This document shows, one piece after another, positions 7,338 through 18,597 of a stretch of 37,852 bases of DNA. Both the position numbers and the translations under genes were made by a program. Source of the DNA: a virus. The notes under the pieces are model-generated. The model saw only the letters and a program-made list of their open reading frames with translations. It searched no databases and had not been told where the DNA came from. Position 1 is the first letter of the stretch; the number at the start of each line of letters is the position of its first letter. Where the stretch lies: positions 1 to 37,852 of the IMG/VR virus record IMGVR_UViG_3300020578_000206; one strand, written 5' to 3'.

Positions 7338-10300
7338 TTACACCACTGCTATTACTCTGAGGTCTTTAACTTTAGGCACGATTACTCCGTTGTTGCTGTA
7401 CATCATAATCTTGATGGAGTATCTAGTAAATGGAACAGCGAATTGTTGTTCTGCTTTGCTGTATCCTGTGTTTGTGGGCGAAGTAGGATAGAATTTTTCA
7501 GGTATAGCGAATGAATACTCAGTAAAAGTACCTTCATCTGTTGCAACCTGAGTTGCTTGCAGCGGATTCACATCCATACGCATCCAGTTAAGATCCTCAA
7601 ATGGAACATCTGAATCTGCGGTTTGAACTTTTGCCCAAACTTCAATTGCAGTTTTGATTTCTGTAGGAGGACTGGTTGCGTAGAAGAAGTTTGGAAGATT
7701 TGCAGTAAGATAAACTTTCAGATCATCACATTCCAAGCCAGGATTTAGATCAACTCGGCGTGAGATATATCTGGCAACTGGATGAGCAGGATCGTCAATA
7801 TCGTATATTGGTCTTGCAGAGTGTTCTAGTTCCCAAGATGGAGGATCGGCAGGACCAACTATATTGTCGATCAAAATGGCGCTGAGTCTTTCCGAATCTA
7901 TAGTCGGAGACACACTTGCATCTGTATTGGTAACCAGTATTTTCAGTTTGCTGTTTGCATTCAACTTGAACGCAACTGGTCTTGGTGCAAAGTTTTCATT
8001 CAGAGGAATATCAAACTCCTGCGTGCCGCCGGTGCTATTAGGTAGTACAAGTTTTGCGGTAACTGTGCTATCGTCAAACTTTAGTTGTTGACTCACAATC
8101 TTCATTGCATCCACTTCAAAATCATCATCGTTATCATTAAATCCATATTGCCCCACCACAGGTTTGAATTCAATACTAAGCGGATCATCTGTTGGAGTGG
8201 CAAACTTACAAGTATTGATGGCAAACATCAGGTCTGCATTTTGATCCGCAGACCAAGTACTTGCATTTTGCGATTTAAAGAATACCCCTGCATATGGTTG
8301 CTGAGTAATTCGAGTTCCTTCAGTACCAAGTGCAACCTCTCCCATTTCTGCGATATAGCACTCGTACTCGGCGCTGTTGCTCATGACAACAATGGAATAC
8401 TCGCCTGGAATCAAATAAACAGGAGTAGAAAATTTGAAACGAGTATATGTTTTATCGTTGTTTACTGAAGGAATCTGGCTGGAGTCTAATCCGTTTGCAA
8501 GGTTAACTTCATCGGCGTTCTTAAATACTTCTGCAAACGGCAGAATCATGGACGAGTGAGGATATCCATTTACTGTTGGTCTGATTTGTACACGAACTGG
8601 TGGGGCAGAGTTTCCACTTGGAGCATTCTTAAAGAACAAATCTATGCTATGCACCCACACTCCCTTTGGACTTTTGGTAAAATCAACTAAGAATGTTTGA
8701 GCAAGTGGATCGCTCCATGTAGTTGTCGTTTGTTCGGACACACTATTCTGCACTCTAGTAACCACATCACGAACTACACGCTCGTCTGTGACACTTTCGC
8801 GGCGAATAATGGGAACGCGAGTAGATACAATGGTGTTCTCTTTAGTTTGCAGCATTCCTTGTGCAAAGTAACTTGCATCCGCAGAAGTATTGCTTTGAGG
8901 CAAGTTATTCGTTGCACTATCAGTGAGCCTGAACTGCCGCTCGCCTGTTTTGAACACTCCTCCTGGCAGATTGAATACTACTTCCACTTCACCGGCAAGG
9001 TTGGTCTTGATTGGATTACTGGGTGTAACTGGTTGACCATTAAACTCACAGTACTTGTTCACAGAAGTATTGTCAAAGAATGCGTGAAGAATTGTATTTG
9101 GTTTCAAAGATATGCCGGTAATTACAATTCTTCTGGCGCGAATAAACGGAACCACACTCACATCTACAACTCTATCTCCAAGTTCTCGGGTAACTCGTTG
9201 TGGTGTGACTATAGTCCTGATACCTTCGCGGGTTTGTCTATTTTCGATAGTTTCTGTCACAAGACTTGATTGTGTTGTTCTTGTTGTGGTATCAGTCCTT
9301 CGACCTGCCCGCTGAATTCTTGTTTCTACTCGTGGCGCTCCTATTGCCTCGGTAGTGCTGGCACGAACACCAGTCCATGTGGTTTCCCAATCATTCCATT
9401 GAGTACCGAAGGCATCTCGCATTCCTGCCCATGCGTCATTTTCGCCTTCCAAGTTAATGGTAACTGCTGGCCGGGTTCTAGTATCAACCCATGTGTCACT
9501 GCTTGGCTCAAGAGATGCGCTTCCTAACCAACTCACAATATCAAATGGGTTTACACTAATTGCTCTGCTTGCAACAGGTTGTACAATGTATTGATTTGGA
9601 GCATCCTCGTCATAGAAGAGAGTGATCACACCATCTGGCGAAATCTTGAAGTCTGTATTTGTATTTGGTGGTATTGGCTCAAATTCAATATGACGAGTTC
9701 TGAATCGTGGGCGCAAGTGTCCGTTTTCAAAGTCCATAGAGCAAGAATAATATGGACTAAACACATCTCCAACTCCATGTCCCTTGAAGTTGTCAACAAA
9801 GATGCCGTTCTTGATGCGCTCTGCTCCACCCAATGCAGGATCAGGAATAGACAATTCTGCTGCTTCTTTTTCTAGCAGACTAAGTGTGGTATAGTATTCT
9901 ACTCGCTCGATGCGCTTTTCTAATTTAGCAATATCGTTCATGGTAAAGCGTTTGTTGTCAATGTAATCCACTACAACAGTTTCAGGACCAAATGTGTATT
10001 GCGGAAGCACTAAAGTGTACAGAGACATAGACTCAGGCACATCTTTTGGAGATGCAGGGTGCATAGAAGGATTGCCTGGAAAAATCTTCAATTCACGAGT
10101 TTTCAGCAGAACTAATTTATCTCTACGGGGAATGTAAAAATCGTATGTTATTGAAGGCCGAGAGTTATTGATTCCAAGCGCAGGTAGAACTGTTTCTGAT
10201 TCTCCACGCGCGGCGCGAACAACAAATGCTTCGTTGTTTTCTTGAATCAATGAATTATCCCGTAGAGGACAATCTTCATCCAATGCGTTTGGACGATTTG

Positions 10301-13300
10301 CTTCAGTTGCTGTAAAATCATTCATGTCTGCTAGTGCTGTTGCAACTCTAGCCGGAGTAGAATTTTCTCTTGATGGTCTGTAGTCTAAGCAGTTACGAAG
10401 TTCAAATGAATATCCAAAAGTTGGACTGATGTGCAGAGGAATATCTTCGTAACGAACAAAGAATGGATGGTGATCGTTATGCTCGTATGAGGTTAAGGTG
10501 AATGGGCCGCTACCACTATGCTTGAAAAATTTCAATCGAACAAACAGAGTATAGTCAAGATTTCCACCTTTGTTTTTAAACATACCAGTTTGTTGTTTGA
10601 GAGTTTTCAAAGAACTTTTGGTAATTACAATTTTGGAATGATCGTAAAAGTTGTCATTTATTCCGTTAACAAGTCTAAAGTACTTGGTGATATCTCGTTT
10701 ACCAGTTGGTGCAGTGCTATCCCATGCAATAACTTCATCAACTGATATTACATCAGAGATTCCAAGATTTGTAATATACTCTTCTGGCAGAGAAGGACTC
10801 TGGAACGAGTTGGTATTGTTTGTTCCACCGTCATCGTCACCTTCCCACAAATCCCATCCGTTCTCTCCTGAAGGATTAAAGTTTACGATCCATGGATCGT
10901 CTGTATCGGCTGATGGGTCAAACTGAAAAATTCCATCCCAATTTTGCAGAGGAACCATGAAGTATCCATCTTCATTAAAGTATTTGTTCCATATTCCATC
11001 AGGGCCATCATCATATTCAGAAATAACAGATGCAGTTTTCTTTCTGAAATTGGTGGTATCACCATCTTGCGCTTGGGCAGAAACTATAATTTCCGCGTGA
11101 AATGGTTTGCCTAAGATGTCAAGTGTATCAGCCGGCGACTCGTACATAATGTACATGACTGTTTTGTCCCCATTCACCACTGCTGTGATTAGAGAACTAG
11201 GACCGGGTTCACTAACAGAAAATACTTTATTGGTTTGGGCGTTGAATAGTAAAATATTTTCGGGATCATCTACTTCAAAGTAACTTGCAGTAGGAGTTCC
11301 CAATGCTGCGCGGAGAGCATTTTGTAACCCTTCACTAGCAGGAGTAGAGGCCTTGAAAGTGTAAAGAGTTTTTTCAGATGTTTCTTGGATATTTGCTGCG
11401 ATACCAACTCCATTGCCCGATAGGTTTGTCAGAATGAATAGATTACTGCCATACGATTTCCATTCTAAACTGCTATTTTCTACAAATCCTGGACCTGAAC
11501 CAGTTGTACTACTGTTGAGTTTTTTAGTGAATGATTTTTTGCAATCGTACTTGACTGTAGCAAAATCTTTGATTTCCTTCAGAGAAGACAAAGAAGGCAG
11601 ATCGAAAAGTGCAAGATTTGCCTTTGGAGCAAATAGCACGGTGTCATAGTATACGATGGTGTTTCCACCGTCTTCCACCTCGGTTTTTTCAGTTCCACCA
11701 GTGAGAGAGATATCAAATAATTCTACAGTTCCTGTTATCGCATTATTGCCTGTTAATAGTGTATTCTTATAGCGGAAACGAATATGATCAAAGTCTGCAA
11801 AATAAGAATCGCCTGTGATCTGAACATCACACAAATGCACATTTACTCCGTTTTCGTTCGGTGTTACTCCGCGAATACGAGCCGTGCCTACAAGGGTTTT
11901 TTCATCATTGTCCACCGTGCCCGAAGGAGCCAACTCATTCCACAACTCTACTTTTGGATGAGAACTCCATGAAGGAAGTCGTAAGTCGTTCGGTGCGGTG
12001 CTATCGCCTGTGGGTAGTTTGCATACCACATAATTTCCAAGACTCAACTTGACTTGTTCGCCCTTGACTTGTTCTGCTGTTCTTGCCTTGTCAAGTGGAA
12101 TAAACTTGGTGTTTTGATTCTCAAACTCGTATCCATAGATGTATGCCTTACCAGTACCAACACCAACTACCAGTTTGCTTTTGGCTTCTTCGATGGCAGT
12201 TATCACCTCATTAGAGGTTGGGTCTGCCGCAGATGGCCCCCACTCAGGATACAGTCGCCCAAGCGTGTACTTGCCAGCAAATCGAGGATCTATAAACTGA
12301 CCAATATGAGGAAACTTTGCAAGATAGTTTTGAGGAGGTTGGCCATCCTGCGACAGAACCACTCGGTCTACACCATCAGCGAGCGTATACAGTTCATCAA
12401 CCACATCTTCTGTGATTGGAATCTGAGACTTCAAGAAAAAACGGTTGGTGGAGTTGTTTAACTTTGTGTACGACTCCGAAACCATGATGTCTCCCTCTGC
12501 GGGAGTTCCAAATATCATGTGTAGCAAAGTGGTGCCGTAACCTTCTGCACGGAAATCTACCTCTCCCTGGCGAGCAAGGAATGTGTCTGCATCGGACACA
12601 ATACCTTTCCACGCAAGAAGGGGGGAGTTAGGGTCATTTCCCACCTCTCTGTATCCATACACACTGAGATTGGCTGGGAATCCTTCTGGAACTTCAGCGG
12701 TTCCTGTCAGGCGTCTTACCGAATATGGTGTATCGTTTGAGTTGCCTACAATCTCTCTTGGAGTTGAACGAAGCAGACAAGTTCTTTCGTTATTGAAGTA
12801 CTCTTCAATGTCGATCTGAAACGGTTTAACTGTATAAGATCCTGATTCATCGTAGGTTCTTCGTGCAAGAGTTTCTTCCAAATCACTATAGATCGGATAC
12901 TTGACCGAGTAACGAATTGTTCCATCAACTACGCGAGTAAGTTCTACAAAGTTAGTAGTTTTGTATTGGTCAGGATCAGAAAGCGTGTCTTGATTGGTGA
13001 ATATCAGTTGATCCAGTATAAGATCAACTTTATAGCGATCTGAGCCAGGTGCTGCATAGTTGTATGATCCGTATGCAGGATCAAGCAAAGTTTTGTCTGC
13101 ATCTGCATCAATTACTTCACGCTTGATGGTGAAACCAACTCTAGATGACGGGAACTGGAACAGTCTGACTCCGACTAAATCTCCTTCTTCAACAAGTACC
13201 CAGCCGTCTCCAGTGAGATTATTATTTACAGGAATTTCGCCTGGAGAAGATACCCATTCTGTTTCCACAGCAGTATCGTCTGGATTAGGATCAGCACCAA

Positions 13301-14057
13301 GCACCGTAGTTCGGAGTCTTGACTTTCTCTTTAGCGCAATTGTTTGCGCTGATGCCATGATGAATGCTCCATCAATGTAATAGATACCATCCTGATTAGA
13401 CACCAAGGTGGCTTTTCCAAAGGTAGCGATTTTATCTTGAACATAAGGTTCAGTTTTGATCTGGCATCGAATATCAGTTAATTCTTCTGTGCCCTCGACA
13501 ACTGTAACCACCGAAAGAACTGTAGGGGCGCCTGTGATTGTTTCGTACAGATCTTTCAGATTGGTAATGTTCTTCTGTTCCCCTGTGGCCGGATGCACAA
13601 TCTCCGCCGAGTTTTGATATTCCACAAACAGCACATGGTATGGGTCTGCGGCATTATCTGTTTCTTCTGCTTCTACATGAAGAACCTTCATGCGAAGTTG
13701 AGGAGTGGATGTGTTAGGAACAACCATATTGACTATGGTTTTGCCTATAAATTGTGAAGGTATAACTTTTATTTGACCCGGCGTTCCATCGGGGGTGGGG
13801 GAGGTGATTGAGGTTTCAATACGGATGAAATCACAACTCACAGCACCCAACTGTCCATCAACAACTGGACTTCCATCTTTAAAGATGTGATTGGCAAATC
13901 TGCTGATTTGCTTTTGCAAGACCGTTTGTAGTTGTGTTAGTTCACGGGCCTGCAATGCATAGCCAGGTTTGAACAGCATTTTAATGAATTTCTTGCTGTC
14001 CTGATAATCGTCATAATATGGGAAGCCTGCGAATTGTGTGGGTTCGATCTCTGCCAT
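7338..14057 (-). CDS. Giant DUF4815-like baseplate/tail protein (2239 aa)
   Basis: This single open frame of 6.7 kb has AAAGGA upstream of ATG 14057. The N-terminus carries a motif set I recognise from DUF4815-type phage structural proteins: KPGYALQARELTQLQTVLQK, then FANHIFKDGSPVVDG (residues about 31-67). The central part is acidic and beta-rich. A region near residues 1450-1490 (IAKLEKRIERVEYYTTLSLL) is a probable coiled coil. The remainder looks like repeated beta domains. In T4-like phages such proteins follow gp8 in the baseplate operon, and here it lies directly downstream of gp8. It may link the baseplate periphery to the fibres, the place of T4 gp10. That role is inferred; there is no enzymatic signature. 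Confidence 0.92.
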   Translation of the reverse strand: MAEIEPTQFAGFPYYDDYQDSKKFIKMLFKPGYALQARELTQLQTVLQKQISRFANHIFKDGSPVVDGQLGAVSCDFIRIETSITSPTPDGTPGQIKVIPSQFIGKTIVNMVVPNTSTPQLRMKVLHVEAEETDNAADPYHVLFVEYQNSAEIVHPATGEQKNITNLKDLYETITGAPTVLSVVTVVEGTEELTDIRCQIKTEPYVQDKIATFGKATLVSNQDGIYYIDGAFIMASAQTIALKRKSRLRTTVLGADPNPDDTAVETEWVSSPGEIPVNNNLTGDGWVLVEEGDLVGVRLFQFPSSRVGFTIKREVIDADADKTLLDPAYGSYNYAAPGSDRYKVDLILDQLIFTNQDTLSDPDQYKTTNFVELTRVVDGTIRYSVKYPIYSDLEETLARRTYDESGSYTVKPFQIDIEEYFNNERTCLLRSTPREIVGNSNDTPYSVRRLTGTAEVPEGFPANLSVYGYREVGNDPNSPLLAWKGIVSDADTFLARQGEVDFRAEGYGTTLLHMIFGTPAEGDIMVSESYTKLNNSTNRFFLKSQIPITEDVVDELYTLADGVDRVVLSQDGQPPQNYLAKFPHIGQFIDPRFAGKYTLGRLYPEWGPSAADPTSNEVITAIEEAKSKLVVGVGTGKAYIYGYEFENQNTKFIPLDKARTAEQVKGEQVKLSLGNYVVCKLPTGDSTAPNDLRLPSWSSHPKVELWNELAPSGTVDNDEKTLVGTARIRGVTPNENGVNVHLCDVQITGDSYFADFDHIRFRYKNTLLTGNNAITGTVELFDISLTGGTEKTEVEDGGNTIVYYDTVLFAPKANLALFDLPSLSSLKEIKDFATVKYDCKKSFTKKLNSSTTGSGPGFVENSSLEWKSYGSNLFILTNLSGNGVGIAANIQETSEKTLYTFKASTPASEGLQNALRAALGTPTASYFEVDDPENILLFNAQTNKVFSVSEPGPSSLITAVVNGDKTVMYIMYESPADTLDILGKPFHAEIIVSAQAQDGDTTNFRKKTASVISEYDDGPDGIWNKYFNEDGYFMVPLQNWDGIFQFDPSADTDDPWIVNFNPSGENGWDLWEGDDDGGTNNTNSFQSPSLPEEYITNLGISDVISVDEVIAWDSTAPTGKRDITKYFRLVNGINDNFYDHSKIVITKSSLKTLKQQTGMFKNKGGNLDYTLFVRLKFFKHSGSGPFTLTSYEHNDHHPFFVRYEDIPLHISPTFGYSFELRNCLDYRPSRENSTPARVATALADMNDFTATEANRPNALDEDCPLRDNSLIQENNEAFVVRAARGESETVLPALGINNSRPSITYDFYIPRRDKLVLLKTRELKIFPGNPSMHPASPKDVPESMSLYTLVLPQYTFGPETVVVDYIDNKRFTMNDIAKLEKRIERVEYYTTLSLLEKEAAELSIPDPALGGAERIKNGIFVDNFKGHGVGDVFSPYYSCSMDFENGHLRPRFRTRHIEFEPIPPNTNTDFKISPDGVITLFYDEDAPNQYIVQPVASRAISVNPFDIVSWLGSASLEPSSDTWVDTRTRPAVTINLEGENDAWAGMRDAFGTQWNDWETTWTGVRASTTEAIGAPRVETRIQRAGRRTDTTTRTTQSSLVTETIENRQTREGIRTIVTPQRVTRELGDRVVDVSVVPFIRARRIVITGISLKPNTILHAFFDNTSVNKYCEFNGQPVTPSNPIKTNLAGEVEVVFNLPGGVFKTGERQFRLTDSATNNLPQSNTSADASYFAQGMLQTKENTIVSTRVPIIRRESVTDERVVRDVVTRVQNSVSEQTTTTWSDPLAQTFLVDFTKSPKGVWVHSIDLFFKNAPSGNSAPPVRVQIRPTVNGYPHSSMILPFAEVFKNADEVNLANGLDSSQIPSVNNDKTYTRFKFSTPVYLIPGEYSIVVMSNSAEYECYIAEMGEVALGTEGTRITQQPYAGVFFKSQNASTWSADQNADLMFAINTCKFATPTDDPLSIEFKPVVGQYGFNDNDDDFEVDAMKIVSQQLKFDDSTVTAKLVLPNSTGGTQEFDIPLNENFAPRPVAFKLNANSKLKILVTNTDASVSPTIDSERLSAILIDNIVGPADPPSWELEHSARPIYDIDDPAHPVARYISRRVDLNPGLECDDLKVYLTANLPNFFYATSPPTEIKTAIEVWAKVQTADSDVPFEDLNWMRMDVNPLQATQVATDEGTFTEYSFAIPEKFYPTSPTNTGYSKAEQQFAVPFTRYSIKIMMYSNNGVIVPKVKDLRVIAVV

Positions 14058-14067
14058 TCTTAGTCCT

Positions 14068-16602
14068 TTAGAACCGTAGAATCAACTTGAACTCTTCAAG
14101 CCGCTCAGGGTTGCGAGTTATTGCCCTAACATTGTCTATGTATACTATTTCGCCACTATTGATCTGAAGATCTGGACCTGTGGCATCTGCGCGAGTTATT
14201 GTAGAATCAGGTGAAATAGGAATCTCGTCTACAGTCAGGATAAAAATTGGTTGTCCATTTTCATCGCTTCCAAATCCAAGCAGAATGCCTTCTTTTTCAT
14301 CATTCAACGGATTAAATGATCTGTTCCAACCTCTGAGCGAAGTCAGTTCCAAGTACACCCTTTGCTCGTCGGTGGTCTGCGTGATGACATAGTTCACCAC
14401 AGAAGCAATGCCTATTTTTTTGTATTCTGCATTTGTGGTTCCTTCAGTTCCTGTGACCAGTTCCAGTACATCTATGGTGCTGTCCAATGAAAGATTAGAA
14501 ACTCCATCAGCATTAACCAAACTTGGAGTGTTGTTCAAAACTTTGGCATTTATCTTGTATGTTTGACTGTAATTGGCGCGTAAGCCACCAAGTGTTTCTG
14601 GCTGAAGATCGCCACCCACAATGCCAATATTTGTTTCTTTCACTCCTCCGCTACTGATATTGCTTCCGCTCCAAACTCCTGAGAATGGATTTACTTCTGA
14701 AACTTGTACCAACCGCTCACCGTCCACATAGTCTCCAAGAGCATTCACCGTGGCGCGCCGAAATTTACCATTCACATTGATTAGAGACAGGTATCCAACT
14801 TTTCCATCTGCTCCAGCATCCCAGTCAACAATTCTGGCAGTTGCCAACGATTCTATACCAATCACAAATTTACCGGCATCAAACGACTCGGGAGTGTACC
14901 CTAATGTGGGAATAAAGTTGTCTTCGGGTTGAAAGTACTTGTAAGATGGCCCGATATTTTCTCCTTCATTGTTGAATCCTTCAATAGGCTTATTGGGATT
15001 ATTTTCAAACACGCTCTCATTTAGTGGCTCAATGTAAAGAAATCCTGTTGGATCCCCTCCTGTGAGTGATGTACAGCAGTTCTCTGAAGAGATAGCAACA
15101 GGGGGTATCCATTTGACAACTCTTCCGCTTGCTCCGTTATTTGCTTGCTTTACCAATTGACCGTGAATAAAGTCTCCTTGGCCTGGATTATAGGCGTGTC
15201 TATCAGTGGTTCCTGTAACCCCAAATTTAATCTTGACTATAATAGTTTCTGGTTTTGTTATTCTTAGTTTGTATACATCCAAACTTTCACCACGACCTGC
15301 AAATTCTGTTCCCCCACTCAACTTTGGGTTTTTTAGTAGTCCAAATTGTCGGAAGTTATTGATTTTTGGCAAGTCTCCTGCGATTCCTGCACGGGTAGAG
15401 CAGAATACCATTATTTCGGATGTACCTAATTCAGTTACAGCATCGGCGCCGTGTCCGTTTTTCGGAGAGATGATTGCTCTAGCAACGGGAGGATGATCTG
15501 CTGGACCTATGATTACGGCTGCATTGGTATATTTTTTACCTGTTCGTAAAACTTCTAAACGCTCAATCTGATATGTGTTGTCGCAATCATTTCCTGTTAT
15601 TGATTCCATTTTGCAAAGTAGTTGGCATCCAATTCCATCTCCATATACCTTTGCTGTCGGAACAATATGAAATTGAGTTCTATTGTCAGTAGATGCAGAA
15701 ATTGGACTAACAAGAGGTTCTTTCAAAGTGAGTCCTAGCAGTCCTGCATATGGAGTTAAGGGTAATCCCCATTCTGCATTTGTAATCTCGTGTATCTGCC
15801 CCGATCCCAATCCGCTATTGAAATAGATGCTGTATCCAGGCAAAGTAGTTTCTACCTCTGAACCAACATTTAGTCTCGCGCCAATAACCCACACTTTAGT
15901 ATCTCCTATGTTTCCTGGCACGGCTACTGCTTGGTCGGATTCGATGTTTGTGTATGGAAATGAGTCTTTGACAGAAGACAGAATTACATGGTTAATTGCT
16001 CCGTCTATTGCAGATTGCTGCACAGCAAGTTGCAGCGATCTCACATTGCTTAGTCCTCCTTCAAAGTTAAAACCATCTTCGATAAACTCTACTGGAATCT
16101 TTGTGTCTGTGGAAAACTTGTAGTAAAGATCATCAGGAATCTGATACATGAACTTCCACTGGTATCCATCGTCTGTACAATGGATATTTGTGGATGTTGA
16201 AGTTGGTTGACAAGTAGATGGTGTTTCGTTATTGTTTGATATGCATTTGTAAACTTTATTTTCGGATGTAGTAATATAGAACTGCTTTGGATTGTATGGG
16301 TTTACCAAATCTACTGTATCATCATATTCGACATACACTGTGTTTCCCTGCCATTGATTTCTTGGAATCACTAAAGATACATCACTTCTTCCGATACGAA
16401 CGGCGCCCATCATGTCAATCCATGCGTCTAAATCTTCACGAACGCAGTCTACTGTTAAATTGGGACGATTTTCCTTCGGCCATTTGGAGTTCTTTCCGAA
16501 AAACAGAAAGAATTTGGAAGTTGACAGCGGTTCAAACTCTTCCAAGAATGATTTTGCTATACTGGAGCGTAACTTGTTGCGAATGCGTGTTTCAAATGCC
16601 AT
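14068..16602 (-). CDS. 8: Baseplate wedge protein gp8-like (844 aa)
   Basis: ATG 16602 follows AGAGG. Residues 1-160 resemble the gp8 wedge family of T4-like phages: a basic N-terminus (TRIRNKLRSSIAKSFLEEF), the segment KFFLFFGKNSKWP (residues about 30-42), and DDGYQWKFMYQI at residues 144-155, which is the clearest family signature. At 844 residues it is much longer than T4 gp8 (334). The extra C-terminal two thirds contain several beta-rich, Gly/Asn-rich segments and Cys pairs (for example CCTSL). It lies between the gp7-position gene and the giant DUF4815-like gene, the expected order of a baseplate wedge operon. Confidence 0.88.
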   Translation of the reverse strand: MAFETRIRNKLRSSIAKSFLEEFEPLSTSKFFLFFGKNSKWPKENRPNLTVDCVREDLDAWIDMMGAVRIGRSDVSLVIPRNQWQGNTVYVEYDDTVDLVNPYNPKQFYITTSENKVYKCISNNNETPSTCQPTSTSTNIHCTDDGYQWKFMYQIPDDLYYKFSTDTKIPVEFIEDGFNFEGGLSNVRSLQLAVQQSAIDGAINHVILSSVKDSFPYTNIESDQAVAVPGNIGDTKVWVIGARLNVGSEVETTLPGYSIYFNSGLGSGQIHEITNAEWGLPLTPYAGLLGLTLKEPLVSPISASTDNRTQFHIVPTAKVYGDGIGCQLLCKMESITGNDCDNTYQIERLEVLRTGKKYTNAAVIIGPADHPPVARAIISPKNGHGADAVTELGTSEIMVFCSTRAGIAGDLPKINNFRQFGLLKNPKLSGGTEFAGRGESLDVYKLRITKPETIIVKIKFGVTGTTDRHAYNPGQGDFIHGQLVKQANNGASGRVVKWIPPVAISSENCCTSLTGGDPTGFLYIEPLNESVFENNPNKPIEGFNNEGENIGPSYKYFQPEDNFIPTLGYTPESFDAGKFVIGIESLATARIVDWDAGADGKVGYLSLINVNGKFRRATVNALGDYVDGERLVQVSEVNPFSGVWSGSNISSGGVKETNIGIVGGDLQPETLGGLRANYSQTYKINAKVLNNTPSLVNADGVSNLSLDSTIDVLELVTGTEGTTNAEYKKIGIASVVNYVITQTTDEQRVYLELTSLRGWNRSFNPLNDEKEGILLGFGSDENGQPIFILTVDEIPISPDSTITRADATGPDLQINSGEIVYIDNVRAITRNPERLEEFKLILRF

Positions 16603-16617
16603 TGAGTTTACCTCTGT

Positions 16618-18588
16618 TTATGTAGGTCTAAATTCTGCTGTTTCATCGGGGTTGTCAATTTGACCCTGCCTGTGTGGGGAGAAGAGTGATTCTTGCTCAC
16701 TCAAGTTCTTCCTCCCCGCAGCAAATGGGTTTACTCCCTCATATGTCTGTTCATGTGGAGAAAAGTTATCAATTTCAAATCCATCAAACTTGTTTATGCC
16801 TGGAATAAAAGAATGATAGTAACGATCATCCATCATATGAAAGAAGTCGTTGATTTTAATGTATGAAAATCTATTCAAAGTACGCTCTCCATCTGCATCA
16901 AATATGCAGGTTGGTATGAATGAGTATCCTCTGCTGTTGGGATGGCTATAAACAATCCAATAAGATTGAGCCAAACAGCATCCAGGACCAGTTCCAGTAC
17001 ACAACTCCCATATTTCATGGGTTGCTTGTAGTTCTTCTGTGCCTGTACATCCTCCCGTGATATTATTGGTGTTTACTTTAATGTGGTCGGCAGTGCTGTG
17101 GTCGGCATCTAGGCACCAAATGTTGTGTATCCCCTGTATGAGGCCTTCAGACAAAGGACTTCCGCCTGGATCGTGGCCAGTGTCGCCCCATTCAATCGCA
17201 GTACCCAACAATGGGTTGTACCCGTCAGGATACAAGTCAATACCTTGGCTGTTATTTCTTAGATTCTCATATGTCTTGAATCGATATGGTGTGTAATGCC
17301 CAATAACAGGATCTTCAAATGTAACGATAAAATTCTTGTCATCAAGTCGATATCCTGTGGTTCTATAAAGATACTGCTGTGCGAATACAGCCATTCCTGA
17401 TGGATGAATCAACTTTCTAATGGTATCAATCCAACGATTGAATGATTCATCAGTTTTTACAACATATGAGAAGTCTTGGTAAAAGTAATTGTCTTGCAAT
17501 TTCTTTTTGGAAGACATATGACCGTCATCGTTGCTGTAGAATCCATAGTCTTCAACAACGGCGCCAAAAGTAGGAGCCACCTTGGTTCCTCTTCCGCCAA
17601 GAGAAATAATCTTGGCTTCCCAATCAGATGGGTTATAGTTTACTCCACCATCCACTACTCGCATTCGCTTCACAGGACCCCTGGCATCACTTTCACCAGT
17701 TTTAACATAGTAAGGACTCTTCAGATAATCAATCTCGCTGACCTGTCCAAATCCACCAATACCTTCAGGAACTCCAAAAGAGTTTTTGGGAGTTAGTAGA
17801 ATTCGATCCCCGATTCTATACAATTTCCACGATTGACTCGATTGACCACCAGTTACTGATGGGGGGTGTTCACCAGTTTCACAGATATAAAATCCTGTAA
17901 GAATCGTGTATACAGTTTCAACAATAGGTGGTAAAGAAGAAGATGTAATCTGTACTGAAGTATTTGGAGAGAACTCTCCAAATGGATTAGTTATGGTGTA
18001 TTCAGTAACTTCGTGTCCATTTTGTGAATACTGAATAATGTTCTTGATATTTGCGTATGCTTTCAGAATGCCTGCACTATCTCTTTGAGAGAGCGTTCCA
18101 CCGTTATATTGGTGAAGTTTGCGACCATTATTTGATGTGGTTTTGATTTTGTAGAGAGTGTTCCACTTTCCATCAGACAACCGAAGAATGTCTATCTTTG
18201 GGTAGTACAACTCAGCATAAGTGTTGAACAATACGAGAAACAAAAACTTATATGATTTTTCTGTTCCTTTTGCTTTGTAAAACGCTCTAATATGCTTCAT
18301 CAGTTTGCGTTCATCTAGGAGTACCCCTGTACTTTGATCGAACGCTAGTTGTTTGGGGAAATGCTTCAGATACTCTTCCTTGAAAAGCGCAACAAACGAA
18401 TCCAAACTGTTGTCGATGTCTCTTTGATCTAACAATGCCAGAGGAGAAAGTCTTCTTCCTTCTTCGTTGGTTTGTAACCACTCGAAATAGGCTTCCATGA
18501 ATGCAACAAACATGGGGTGATCCGCAGAGACAAACTCTGGAATTTGCCCGGCAACAAAGGTGTGTAGTTTGTTGTCGTATCCTTGCAT
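16618..18588 (-). CDS. Baseplate wedge protein at gp7 position (656 aa)
   Basis: The frame starts at ATG 18588 with only a weak GAG upstream, 9 bp after the gp6 stop. The N-terminal 130 residues are helical (ADHPMFVAFMEAYFEWLQTN; IRAFYKAKGTEKSYKFLFLV), a pattern I know from structural proteins between gp6 and gp8 in T4-like cyanophages. A later segment, NYFYQDFSYVVKTDESFNRW followed by KLIHPSGMAVFAQQ, also belongs to that family. The C-terminal 200 residues are Cys-containing and less familiar. Gene order makes it the likely functional counterpart of gp7, but direct similarity to T4 gp7 cannot be claimed from reading. Confidence 0.85.
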   Translation of the reverse strand: MQGYDNKLHTFVAGQIPEFVSADHPMFVAFMEAYFEWLQTNEEGRRLSPLALLDQRDIDNSLDSFVALFKEEYLKHFPKQLAFDQSTGVLLDERKLMKHIRAFYKAKGTEKSYKFLFLVLFNTYAELYYPKIDILRLSDGKWNTLYKIKTTSNNGRKLHQYNGGTLSQRDSAGILKAYANIKNIIQYSQNGHEVTEYTITNPFGEFSPNTSVQITSSSLPPIVETVYTILTGFYICETGEHPPSVTGGQSSQSWKLYRIGDRILLTPKNSFGVPEGIGGFGQVSEIDYLKSPYYVKTGESDARGPVKRMRVVDGGVNYNPSDWEAKIISLGGRGTKVAPTFGAVVEDYGFYSNDDGHMSSKKKLQDNYFYQDFSYVVKTDESFNRWIDTIRKLIHPSGMAVFAQQYLYRTTGYRLDDKNFIVTFEDPVIGHYTPYRFKTYENLRNNSQGIDLYPDGYNPLLGTAIEWGDTGHDPGGSPLSEGLIQGIHNIWCLDADHSTADHIKVNTNNITGGCTGTEELQATHEIWELCTGTGPGCCLAQSYWIVYSHPNSRGYSFIPTCIFDADGERTLNRFSYIKINDFFHMMDDRYYHSFIPGINKFDGFEIDNFSPHEQTYEGVNPFAAGRKNLSEQESLFSPHRQGQIDNPDETAEFRPT

Positions 18589-18597
18589 ATTTTTATC